Positions 1 to 6,598 of a stretch of DNA of 6,721 nucleotides are shown here, one piece after another; within the stretch, counting starts at the first letter, position 1, and each line of letters starts with the position of its first letter. The notes beneath the pieces are model-generated. The model was not told where the DNA came from. It saw only the letters and a list, made by a program, of their open reading frames with translations, and did no database searches. The position numbers and the translations under genes were made by a program. Origin of the DNA: a bacterium (GTDB taxonomy: Bacteria; Thermosulfidibacterota; Thermosulfidibacteria; Thermosulfidibacterales; Thermosulfidibacteraceae); the NCBI GenBank assembly GCA_027037155.1, contig JALWBK010000245.1:1-6721 (forward strand), in the 5' to 3' direction.

Positions 1-1
1 C

Positions 2-30
2 TTGTGAAAGTTATAACATTTGATCAGAAT
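2..30 (+). promoter_or_regulatory. Weak candidate promoter for the porin-cytochrome operon
   Basis: A TTGTGA box (2-7) lies 17 bases before CAGAAT (25-30). Each matches four of six positions of the sigma-70 consensus. The spacing is ideal but both boxes are poor, and such matches are common by chance in AT-rich DNA. The real promoter may lie upstream of the window. Confidence 0.18.
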
Positions 31-39
31 AATGTGATG

Positions 40-51
40 AAAGGAGGTGAT
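40..51 (+). promoter_or_regulatory. Full-length Shine-Dalgarno sequence without a clear gene of its own
   Basis: The 12 bases AAAGGAGGTGAT are a complete complement to the usual 3' end of 16S rRNA. They lie 56 bases before the start I choose for the decaheme cytochrome. The nearest in-frame start codon is TTG at 59, followed by ATG at 71; both are in the cytochrome frame and would add 16 or 12 residues ahead of the signal peptide. The site may serve such a longer form, a leader peptide, or ribosome standby. Confidence 0.4.
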
Positions 52-93
52 AGGGAGGTTGTCAAAGGGTATGTTCAAAAACCAAAAACTCTC

Positions 94-100
94 AGGAGGG
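94..100 (+). promoter_or_regulatory. Ribosome binding site that fixes the cytochrome start
   Basis: AGGAGGG lies seven bases (counted from AGGAGG) before ATG 107. This start puts two basic residues (Arg3, Lys4) directly ahead of the hydrophobic core of a lipoprotein signal peptide. That makes it preferable to the upstream in-frame GTG 47, TTG 59 and ATG 71. Confidence 0.8.
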
Positions 101-106
101 ATAGGA

Positions 107-1156
107 ATGAGCAGGAAGTTTTCTTTGCTTCTTTCTCTTTGCTTCCTGGTGTTTCTGGTAGTTGGCTGCCAGAACGCCGAGCAAATTAAGAAGTCAGTGG
201 ACAGGGAAAGGTTGCCCAAGTTTGCCGAAGGTGCGACTTATGTGGGCTCCGAAGCCTGCGCTGACTGCCACGACGAGTTGGCAGAAAAGTTTAAGGACAA
301 CATCCACGCCAAAATCGCTGACTTTGAAACCAAACCTTCTATGGTAACCAAAGGCTGTGAAGCGTGCCACGGACCTGCCAGCAAACACGTTGAAGAGGAA
401 GATCCTTCACTCATCGTCAACCCTGCAAAGCTCAAGCCCGAGCAGGCCAACGCCATCTGTCTTCAGTGCCATACCGATGGAGAGCTCATGGACTGGCACG
501 GATCTGAGCACGATCTTAACAACGTAGCCTGCACAAGCTGTCACACCATCCACGGTGAGCAGGACAAAGTGGCAGCAAGAGACAAACTTGGTTACAGACA
601 CAAGTACCAAGGAGACAAGCTCCTTAAGAAACCCGAACCCGATCTATGCTTCACATGCCACAAGGACGTTTTAGCTCAGACAAGGTATCCAAACCACCAT
701 CCAGTGAAGGAAGGGAAGCTTGTATGCTCCGACTGCCACAATCCCCATGGTTCTGAAGTGAGCCCACTTCTTAGGACAGAAGAAAACAAGAACGAACTTT
801 GTCTGCAGTGCCACCAGGATAAAAGTGGTCCCTACACCTTTGAACACGCCCCTGTTGTTGAGGATTGTACAATCTGCCACACACCCCATGGCTCGGTTGC
901 AGACAATCTCTTGAAGCAAAATGAACCTTACCTTTGCATCCAGTGTCACGGGTTACACTTCCACAGTGCAATAGTACCAGACACCCAGTGGCTGGAAGCT
1001 CACAATGCAACAGGTGGTCCAATAGTTACCATGCCTGAGGCTCACTCCATGCAAAAAGTTATGACCACAAAGTGCACTGAGTGCCATTCTGCTATACACG
1101 GATCCGATTTACCGTCACTTGCCGCACCCGGTGGTGGAAGCAGACTAACCAGGTAA
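107..1156 (+). CDS. mtrA: Decaheme c-type cytochrome lipoprotein, DmsE/MtrA/PioA family
   Basis: This 349-residue protein is an electron-transfer wire predicted to cross the outer membrane inside the porin encoded next to it. Ten CxxCH heme motifs are visible, with first cysteines at residues 51, 84, 118, 142, 181, 207, 232, 254, 277 and 323. This equals the ten hemes of MtrA/DmsE/PioA, and the length is also close to that family (about 330). The N-terminus is a lipoprotein signal peptide: basic Arg3-Lys4, a hydrophobic core, then lipobox VVGC with Cys21, followed by Gln, so no inner-membrane retention signal of the Asp+2 type. The C-terminus ends in LTR after an IHGSDLPS stretch, which fits the family as I know it. 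The start is ATG 107, chosen for its ribosome site and signal peptide. The barrel gene follows 14 bases downstream with its own AGGAGGG, so the two are surely co-transcribed. Lipid anchoring differs from soluble Shewanella MtrA. Family assignment is firm; the electron donor and acceptor cannot be read from the sequence. Confidence 0.95.
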   Translation: MSRKFSLLLSLCFLVFLVVGCQNAEQIKKSVDRERLPKFAEGATYVGSEACADCHDELAEKFKDNIHAKIADFETKPSMVTKGCEACHGPASKHVEEEDPSLIVNPAKLKPEQANAICLQCHTDGELMDWHGSEHDLNNVACTSCHTIHGEQDKVAARDKLGYRHKYQGDKLLKKPEPDLCFTCHKDVLAQTRYPNHHPVKEGKLVCSDCHNPHGSEVSPLLRTEENKNELCLQCHQDKSGPYTFEHAPVVEDCTICHTPHGSVADNLLKQNEPYLCIQCHGLHFHSAIVPDTQWLEAHNATGGPIVTMPEAHSMQKVMTTKCTECHSAIHGSDLPSLAAPGGGSRLTR

Positions 1157-1170
1157 TAGGAGGGTAAACC

Positions 1171-3534
1171 ATGAGAAAGGGATGGCTGGTATTACTTATA
1201 CTTTGTTTCTTAACGTCCTTGGGATTAGCTGCTGAGAAGTACGCAAAAATTGAAGTGGCACCGGGATACACTTTTGCCGGAACCAACGATGAACAGAATA
1301 AAGTATCAGAGTTCACATCCACAAGATCCCAAGCAACCCCCGAGGTAAAAGGCGAAATAAAACTCGGCGCTTTTGAAGCAAACGGCTACTTCTATTACAG
1401 AGACAAAGACGAAAAAGAGTGGAATGTGGAAGCCGATTTTGGAAGAATATTCAGAGTTGATTATGGATATAACGGATTCATCCACAGACTCCAGCATGAC
1501 AGATTGTATGCAGACGAACCCCGCTTCCCCAAAAACATCCCTCCTAACAACATAAACAACGGTCTGGTAGCCTTTAATCCATTCTGGAGAACGAATCCTG
1601 ATTTACATCTTGCTGGCGCTCAGATGGTTGCTGCAGATGACCTTGATGCCGGTAGAGATTACCAAATAGTAAGAAGAGAACAGGAAATATCCGGTAAGTT
1701 TCAGCTTCCCATGTTCCCCTATGTGATCTTGAGGGCCAAAGCCAAAGAGGAAAGGGAATTCGGCTGGCGCCAGCACACTCTTATGACAGGAAAATGTACC
1801 CCATGTCATATTGTTGGAACTGGAAGGAGAATCAACCAGTACACAAGAGACTTCACAGTAGGAGCTACAATAAAATATGGCATAGTTACAGTTGATTACT
1901 CTCACCTATGGAGACACTTTGATAATCAAGCTGGAAATCCCACAATTCAATTTGATTATGTAATGGCTCCTGAAGAGGAAACCTACATATTTAATCCCAG
2001 ACTTCTTTATGATAGCCAGTATGACTACGAAACATTCTTCTCTGGTGGAGGATTTATCCCAACAAACATTGAAAGAAGACCTTATGCTGAGATTCCCGAT
2101 ATAGACAAACAAACAGACAAACTGAAGGTTAGAGTAGATCTTCCCTATAGAACCACTCTCTACAGCTCTTTTGTTTACAGCAGCGTGGAAAACTCCTACA
2201 CGGACAAAGACTATGACACCACTGTTTACGCTCTCAGAATTACAACAAGACCCACGAGAAACCTAACTCTCAGCCTAAGAGGTAAATATTACACCATAGA
2301 CAACGATGACGTAACCGTGCGCCTTGAAAAATATTCAAACGATGAATCCTTAGATCCTATCTATCAGAGCTGGGGAGCCACAGATGCATCTTCTTTTGAC
2401 TATGTTAGAAAGTCCAACATGGACAGAGATGTATGGGAAGGCGGTATAGACATTAAATATGTCCTCAGCAAGTATTACTTCAGAGCAGGCTACACCTACA
2501 CTTATATTGATAGAGATCATGACATCTGGAAGGAGTATCTCCACAAAGATGAAGTCAACCTATTGCAAGATGAAAGTTTCCTCTTGGACGACACCACAAA
2601 GATCCACAAAGTGAAGCTTACTTTTGGTGGACATCCACTGTCTAATCTCAACTTCAGGCTGACTTACAAATACGAACACCAACAGGATGAATTTGCAAAT
2701 GCCAACGGCATAGGATTTAAAGACAACTTCAACCTATACGGCCTACCAGGCGGAGTGCCTTATTACGCTATTTTCAGAAATAGAAACAGAAAATACGATG
2801 CTTCCAATGTGCCCACAGATGTTCACGACGTCAAATTAGTTGCTGACTGGACGCCCATTAACCAGATCACTGCAAGTGTAAATCTTGGTTACAAGTATCA
2901 GAAGAACGACGACTCTGATTGGGAAGCTGATACCTATGTAGCTGGACTTAATCTGCTAATTCTTCCTATGGAAAAACTCACTGTCAACCTTGGTGCTAAC
3001 TATGAATACTCTACTTATGAGACCAGAATGTGTGTTGATCTTTTCGGTGGCTGAGGTGGCCACAGCTTCGTGGCCCAGGCTGGGTCACTCTGTGATAAGG
3101 TTGACTACGACATTGATAACTTTGTGGCTTATGCAAGCATTGACTATCAGCTTCTTGAAAACTTGAAGCTCTTTGCCGACTTTAGCTACACCTGGTCCAA
3201 GGCTGAAGCGGACAATCCTCACTTCGGTAACCCCTGGGATGTGATAACCAACTACGGTGGTACTGAAGATGATCCACATCCAAGCTACACATCTACTTAC
3301 GATCCTTGGTTTGTCATCACCTACACCAACGACATGGACGACATGAAGGACTGGTATGACTTGGAGTACGAAATCTATGAAGTCTCTGGTGGATTCGAGT
3401 GGCAGATCATGAAGAACCTCTCCGTAAAGGCAGTAGGAACCTACAGGAAGTTTGAGGACAAGGAAGAGTACCTCTACGAGGATACTGACGGAGAGGCTTA
3501 CACCATCAACACCAGTCTCATTTGGCGCTTCTAA
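1171..3534 (+). CDS. mtrB: Outer-membrane beta-barrel of the MtrB/PioB family, probable selenoprotein (Sec at codon 628, TGA 3052-3054)
   Basis: Read through its single in-frame TGA, the gene encodes 787 residues, an appropriate size for an MtrB/PioB porin that sheathes a decaheme cytochrome. A Sec-type signal peptide ends near Ala20/Ala21. The rest shows alternating beta-strands joined by short turns (for example around LPMEKL, QLLENL, QIMKNL) and longer charged loops, and ends in LIWRF, a C-terminal aromatic as expected for BAM-dependent barrels. A CxxCH motif lies at Cys209-His213. Codon 628 is TGA, flanked by Gly-Gly on both sides, with Cys621 before and Cys641 after. The stop-free 159 codons after it carry the final strands, so termination at 3054 would give a barrel without its closing strands. 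A SECIS-like hairpin follows the TGA at 3061-3094. TGA is an ordinary stop in this genome (the flavoprotein gene ends with it) and Trp is TGG, so code reassignment is unlikely. Alternatives are a nonsense mutation or a sequencing error. The ribosome site is TAGGAGGG (1157-1164). Confidence 0.88.
1795..1809 (+). other. CxxCH heme-type motif in a predicted extracellular loop of the porin
   Basis: Codons 209-213 read Cys-Thr-Pro-Cys-His. The motif sits in a loop between a strand that leaves the short turn near LPMFPY and the strand beginning YTRDFTVG. With short turns taken as periplasmic, this loop faces outward. It could bind a covalent heme c or a metal, or form a disulfide; sequence alone does not decide. 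Confidence 0.7.
3052..3054 (+). other. In-frame TGA, probable selenocysteine codon (Sec628)
   Basis: The TGA is in the same frame as both the upstream 627 codons and the downstream 159 sense codons. The downstream part starts with no ATG and no Shine-Dalgarno sequence; its first possible start is GTG 3070, inside the hairpin. The local protein context is Gly-Gly-Sec-Gly-Gly with cysteines 7 residues before and 13 after. Decoding as Sec needs selA, selB, selC and selD elsewhere in the genome, which this window cannot show. Confidence 0.8.
3061..3094 (+). promoter_or_regulatory. Candidate bacterial SECIS element
   Basis: The stem-loop has a lower stem CACAG/CTGTG (3061-3065 with 3090-3094), an asymmetric internal loop CTTC (3066-3069) opposite a single T (3089), and an upper stem GTGGCCCA/TGGGTCAC (3070-3077 with 3081-3088, one G-U pair). 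The apical loop is GGC (3078-3080). The first loop G is 24 bases after the TGA. Known bacterial SECIS hairpins lie within the coding sequence just after UGA, carry a G at the start of a small apical loop roughly 16-37 bases downstream, and have bulged bases (a U in E. coli fdhF) below the upper stem; this one agrees on all points. A shorter competing hairpin, GGCCAC/GTGGCC (3058-3063 with 3070-3075), overlaps it. Confidence 0.78.
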
Positions 3535-3557
3535 GTCTCCTACCTCCTTTTACCAAT

Positions 3558-3587
3558 AAAAAGCCGCCCCAGCTGGGGCGGCTTTTT
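3558..3587. terminator. Bidirectional intrinsic terminator between convergent operons
   Basis: A perfect 30-base palindrome has ten G/C-rich pairs (GCCGCCCCAG with its complement) flanked by five A on the left and five T on the right. It therefore gives a stem plus U-tract on either strand. It lies 24 bases after the barrel gene stop, and its right edge overlaps the first two bases of the minus-strand aldolase stop codon (3586-3588). Confidence 0.93.
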
Positions 3588-4470
3588 AGTTTCCAGCAAG
3601 CACCTGCTTTAATCTCTCGGTAAGAGCCATCGCTTCATCAAAGGGCCTCTCCCAAACGTTCCTTCCAAAGTTAAACCCAGCAACTCCTGCCTTAACGCAC
3701 AGTCTTGCCTTCTCAAGCAGAGCCTCTTCATCTCCCTTTTCACCACCTGCTATGATAACAGGAACCCCACAGGCTGAATCTATCACCTTCTTTATAGCCT
3801 GAAATTCATCCATCTCCTTTACGATACTCCTGTAGGGCTCAGGCATCTCAACGGCCCTTTTGATGTCAAGCTTGGGAATGTTCAACTTAATAACGTCAGC
3901 CCCCACCTCCACTGCCACTCTGGCAGCATAATCCACAGCATAGAGGCTGTCCTTTCCACCCTTCATCTCCACATACCTGCCACGGGGATACGCCCAAACA
4001 ATCACCGGTATTCCCAACCTCTCAGCCTCCCTTCTAACCTCCATAAACTGCCTTATGTCCTCAAACTGTTTGGGAGTTCCCACGTAAAGAGTGTAGCCAA
4101 TGGCATCTGCCCCAAGACGCACCGCATCCTCAACCTTAGCCACCAGAGGAGAAAGCGCTTCATCGTCAGGGGGTATGTTCGTTTTGCCGTTGAGCTTCAA
4201 AACCAAAGGCACCTGTCCCGAGAACCTGCTCAAAAACTTTTCTGCCAGTCCTATATGCATCACTATGGCAGAGTACCCACCTTCAAGGGCTATTTTTATC
4301 TGATAGTCTGGGTGAGCCGACTCTGGATTGTCAAAAAAATCGGAAGGACCATGCTCAAGCCCCTGATCTATGGGCAAAAGCATGGCTTTTCCAGGAACCA
4401 CCCCTTTCTCGTAAAATATTCTGTAGAGCCTTGCCCTTTTACCCATGGGATAAACGGACAAATCCATCAT
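3586..4470 (-). CDS. fbaB: Class I fructose-bisphosphate aldolase, archaeal/DhnA type
   Basis: This 294-residue TIM-barrel aldolase reversibly cleaves fructose 1,6-bisphosphate to dihydroxyacetone phosphate and glyceraldehyde 3-phosphate through a lysine Schiff base, in the cytoplasm. Visible family marks are IDQGLEHGP (34-42), WAYPRG (159-164), the probable Schiff-base lysine in VIKLN (Lys195), and the C-terminal phosphate-binding segments AGGEK (241-245) and FNFGRN (266-271). The length fits the archaeal-type group and is shorter than E. coli FbaB (about 350). The start is the first of two adjacent ATG codons at 4470, with AGGAGG seven bases upstream. The gene begins 12 bases after the flavoprotein stop, so it is the last gene of that operon, and its stop runs into the shared terminator. 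Related enzymes (aminodideoxyheptulosonate synthase, LsrF) share the fold; the WAYPRG segment and context favour aldolase. In an anaerobe with a 2-oxoacid oxidoreductase, a gluconeogenic role is a reasonable inference. Confidence 0.9.
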   Translation of the reverse strand: MMDLSVYPMGKRARLYRIFYEKGVVPGKAMLLPIDQGLEHGPSDFFDNPESAHPDYQIKIALEGGYSAIVMHIGLAEKFLSRFSGQVPLVLKLNGKTNIPPDDEALSPLVAKVEDAVRLGADAIGYTLYVGTPKQFEDIRQFMEVRREAERLGIPVIVWAYPRGRYVEMKGGKDSLYAVDYAARVAVEVGADVIKLNIPKLDIKRAVEMPEPYRSIVKEMDEFQAIKKVIDSACGVPVIIAGGEKGDEEALLEKARLCVKAGVAGFNFGRNVWERPFDEAMALTERLKQVLAGN

Positions 4471-4482
4471 GATCCCACCTCC

Positions 4483-5976
4483 TCAAAACCTTTTCTCCAT
4501 AACCACAACATGCCTGGGACACTCCTGCGCACAGATTCCACAGCCCTTACAATGTTCCGCATCCACTTCTAGCAAGCAACCATCATCTATGATTATTGCC
4601 ACATCAGGACAGAAGAGCCAGCAAACCCCACAGCCGTTACAGTACCCGCAGGAAAAGCAACGCGCTATCTCATTAAGCACATCTCCCTTTGAAGAGATCT
4701 TCACAATCGCACTTGCTTTACTGAAGTACGCGGTGTTAAGCACATCGTAAGTAACTACCTCATTCCTCTTCCTGATTGGCAAAGGCTCCTGCAACCCCAA
4801 AAGCAAAAAGGCGATGTTTCTTCCATGGGCAATTGCCTCTGCCACTGTTGTAGGTCCATTAACCACATCCCCACAGGAAAAGGCATCCCACGAAAACTCA
4901 GCCTCCTGTCCCACTGCCGCCACCACGTAATCGGCCTTTAAGCACTCAGGATCTCCCACAATCTCAACCTCTTTCAGACCGTCTCTTTCTCCAACCACCC
5001 TACAAGGCGCAAGCTCCAAGACATACCCGCCATCCTGTTTATCTATGGCAAGCACCGCAGTAGAATCCTTAACAACAATGCCTTCCCTTCTTGCCTCCTC
5101 CAGCTCTTCAGGTATAGCCGGCATCTCATCCCCTTTTTCCACACACACAACCGTCACAGAACAGCCACTTTTAACAAGTACCCTTGCCGCATCAACGGCA
5201 ACATTACCACCACCTATGACAACGGCTCTACCTCGCTTCAACTCTAAAGCTCCTCTATTGTACCTCCTTAAAAGCTCCACCCCAGAAATAGCATGCTCAA
5301 ATCCCCGAATCGGAAGGGATCTTGACTTGGTCAAACCTACAGCCGCAATAATGGCATCGTACTCCTTCTTTAGAGGCTCAAGCTCATCGGGCAAAACCTT
5401 GTGACCAACCTTAAAATCCACCCCAAGACGCTCAAGCCTCTCAATGGCCTTATTCAAATACAGCTTTTCCAACCTGAAAACGGGAATACCCCAGTAGAGC
5501 ACACCACCGGGATGATCCATCTCTTCAAAGATAGTCACCTTGCAACCGTAGAGGGAAAGATACCATGCCGCTGAAAGTCCCGCAGGACCAGAGCCAATAA
5601 TAGCCACCCTCTTTGATGAGAAGGAACTCACAGGGGGAAACAGATCCTCCTCAAGAACAACATCCCCAAGATAGCACTCCACCGTCCTTATACTCACAGG
5701 CTCATCCAAATCACCCCTGTTACACTGAGTTCTGCAGAATTGAGGACATACCCTTCCAGTGATAAAGGGAAGGGGATTATACCTCAAAAGCTCTATAGCA
5801 GCATCCCTCCAATTTCCCCGCAGACATAGGTTGTAAATGGCAGGAATATCTATGCTCAAGGGGCAGGCACCAATGCAGGGAGAAAGAGCGTTGGCAAAAA
5901 CAGGTTGAAACTGACTCCACACCCCAGTCTTTATCTCTCTCGTGCTCTTGGTGGAAACGAGCAACTCTAACCGCAT
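4483..5976 (-). CDS. GltD-like NAD(P)/FAD oxidoreductase fused to a PorD-like 2[4Fe-4S] ferredoxin domain
   Basis: This 497-residue iron-sulfur flavoprotein likely shuttles electrons between NAD(P)H and ferredoxin or a partner 2-oxoacid oxidoreductase. In order: an N-terminal cysteine cluster region as in glutamate synthase small subunit (Cys34, Cys38, Cys77, Cys81, Cys85), an FAD-binding GSGPAG (128-133), a second dinucleotide motif GGGNVA (255-260) for NAD(P)H, a closing FAD segment around CGD (368-370), and a C-terminal ferredoxin domain. That domain has two Cx2Cx2Cx3CP clusters (Cys446/449/452/456 and Cys476/479/482/486), plus extra Cys440 and Cys443. ATG 5976 overlaps the end of the gamma-subunit gene by ten bases, which implies translational coupling; GAGGTGA just upstream is its ribosome site. 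The neighbour makes a role as electron-transfer subunit of that oxidoreductase more likely than glutamate synthesis. No large glutamate synthase subunit is present. Family is clear; the physiological partner is inferred. Confidence 0.88.
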   Translation of the reverse strand: MRLELLVSTKSTREIKTGVWSQFQPVFANALSPCIGACPLSIDIPAIYNLCLRGNWRDAAIELLRYNPLPFITGRVCPQFCRTQCNRGDLDEPVSIRTVECYLGDVVLEEDLFPPVSSFSSKRVAIIGSGPAGLSAAWYLSLYGCKVTIFEEMDHPGGVLYWGIPVFRLEKLYLNKAIERLERLGVDFKVGHKVLPDELEPLKKEYDAIIAAVGLTKSRSLPIRGFEHAISGVELLRRYNRGALELKRGRAVVIGGGNVAVDAARVLVKSGCSVTVVCVEKGDEMPAIPEELEEARREGIVVKDSTAVLAIDKQDGGYVLELAPCRVVGERDGLKEVEIVGDPECLKADYVVAAVGQEAEFSWDAFSCGDVVNGPTTVAEAIAHGRNIAFLLLGLQEPLPIRKRNEVVTYDVLNTAYFSKASAIVKISSKGDVLNEIARCFSCGYCNGCGVCWLFCPDVAIIIDDGCLLEVDAEHCKGCGICAQECPRHVVVMEKRF

Positions 5977-6509
5977 TCTTTCACCTCGTCATAAGCTCTC
6001 CTAACAGCGGTAAGGTTCTTCTCAAGATTGACCGACACAAGCTCTCTAATTGCCTCCTCCACACCCTCTATACCCACCAATCCAGTAACACGGGCAAAGG
6101 CACCCACCATAGCGGTGTTCACAAGAGGATAGGATATACTGCCTAAACCAAGATCAACGGCAATCTTCACCGCATCAACGGTGAAGAGTCTTCCCAATGA
6201 CACGGGAACCTCACCTTTAGTGTTCACGATCACCGTACCGCCCTTCTTCAATCCAGAAAACACGTCAATATCGCTAAAGAGCGTATCGTCAAGCACCATC
6301 ACCACATCGGGAGAAACCACGCCACACCGCAGAAGAATCCTCTCCTTATCTGCTCTGACAAAGGCGGCTATAGGGGCACCCCTTCTTTCTGCACCAAAAG
6401 TAGGAAAAGACTGAACCCACCACCCCTCTTTGAAAAGGGCAAGGGCGATTAACCGAGAGGCAAGCACCACCCCCTGCCCGCCTCTTCCCAAGATCCTCAC
6501 CTCAACCAT
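5967..6509 (-). CDS. porG: 2-oxoacid:acceptor oxidoreductase gamma subunit (pyruvate/ketoisovalerate ferredoxin oxidoreductase type)
   Basis: This 180-residue protein has the usual size of PorG/VorG/KorC-type gamma subunits (about 180-190). It begins with the family signature GRGGQG (8-13) and contains FGAERRGAP (38-46), typical of this domain. The gamma subunit works with alpha (PorA), beta (PorB, thiamine diphosphate) and delta (ferredoxin) subunits to interconvert a 2-oxoacid plus CoA with acyl-CoA, CO2 and reduced ferredoxin in the cytoplasm. Here the delta-like ferredoxin is fused to the flavoprotein that follows, with a ten-base overlap, but alpha and beta are absent from the operon. 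The start is ATG 6509 with GGGGAGGG a few bases upstream; the in-frame upstream region reaches a stop before any other start. The specific 2-oxoacid (pyruvate, 2-oxoglutarate, branched-chain) cannot be decided from gamma alone, so the symbol is a family label. Confidence 0.88.
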   Translation of the reverse strand: MVEVRILGRGGQGVVLASRLIALALFKEGWWVQSFPTFGAERRGAPIAAFVRADKERILLRCGVVSPDVVMVLDDTLFSDIDVFSGLKKGGTVIVNTKGEVPVSLGRLFTVDAVKIAVDLGLGSISYPLVNTAMVGAFARVTGLVGIEGVEEAIRELVSVNLEKNLTAVRRAYDEVKECG

Positions 6510-6526
6510 ACATCCCTCCCCTATTC

Positions 6527-6555
6527 ATAATACCACCGCCTCTTTTCATAGGCAA
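6527..6555 (-). promoter_or_regulatory. Candidate sigma-70 promoter for the minus-strand operon
   Basis: On the minus strand, TTGCCT (6555-6550) and TATTAT (6532-6527) are separated by exactly 17 bases. The -10 matches five of six and the -35 four of six consensus bases. The start of transcription would fall about 10-12 bases before the gamma-subunit ATG, so the leader would hold little more than the ribosome site. It lies in the 89-base divergent gap, where a promoter is expected. Confidence 0.5.
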
Positions 6556-6571
6556 AACGGCGATGTAGGAT
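6543..6571 (+). promoter_or_regulatory. Weak candidate promoter for the divergent hydrolase gene
   Basis: TTTTCA (6543-6548) and TAGGAT (6566-6571) are 17 bases apart, each matching four of six consensus bases. It overlaps the stronger minus-strand candidate. A promoter must exist in this gap if the two operons are truly divergent, but this exact assignment is weak. Confidence 0.25.
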
Positions 6572-6598
6572 ATGGTAAAACCTTTGGGAGGGTAAGCC

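Noticed and set aside
4..189. Open frame from GTG 4 as a small gene
   Set aside because: It has no ribosome site and overlaps the signal peptide region of the cytochrome in another frame. Its translation shows no recognisable features.
3052..3054. TGA decoded as tryptophan through a variant genetic code
   Set aside because: The flavoprotein gene (stop at 4485-4483) ends with TGA, and Trp is encoded by TGG throughout, so TGA is a normal stop here.
3070..3534. The reading after the TGA as a separate 154-residue gene starting at GTG 3070
   Set aside because: There is no Shine-Dalgarno sequence before GTG 3070, which lies within a strong hairpin. The product has no signal peptide and looks like the closing strands of the barrel in the same frame.
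1171..3534. Pseudogene by nonsense mutation
   Set aside because: It cannot be fully excluded, but the rest of the frame shows no decay, and a SECIS-like hairpin begins seven bases after the TGA, which a random mutation would not explain.
3538..3552. Minus-strand AAAGGAGGTAGG resembling a ribosome site just past the terminator
   Set aside because: No start codon with an open frame follows it on the minus strand; it lies antisense at the end of the barrel gene.
4255..4750. Plus-strand open frames opposite the aldolase and flavoprotein genes
   Set aside because: They are antisense shadows of two well-supported genes; their translations are low-complexity Ser/Pro/Thr-rich and lack start signals.
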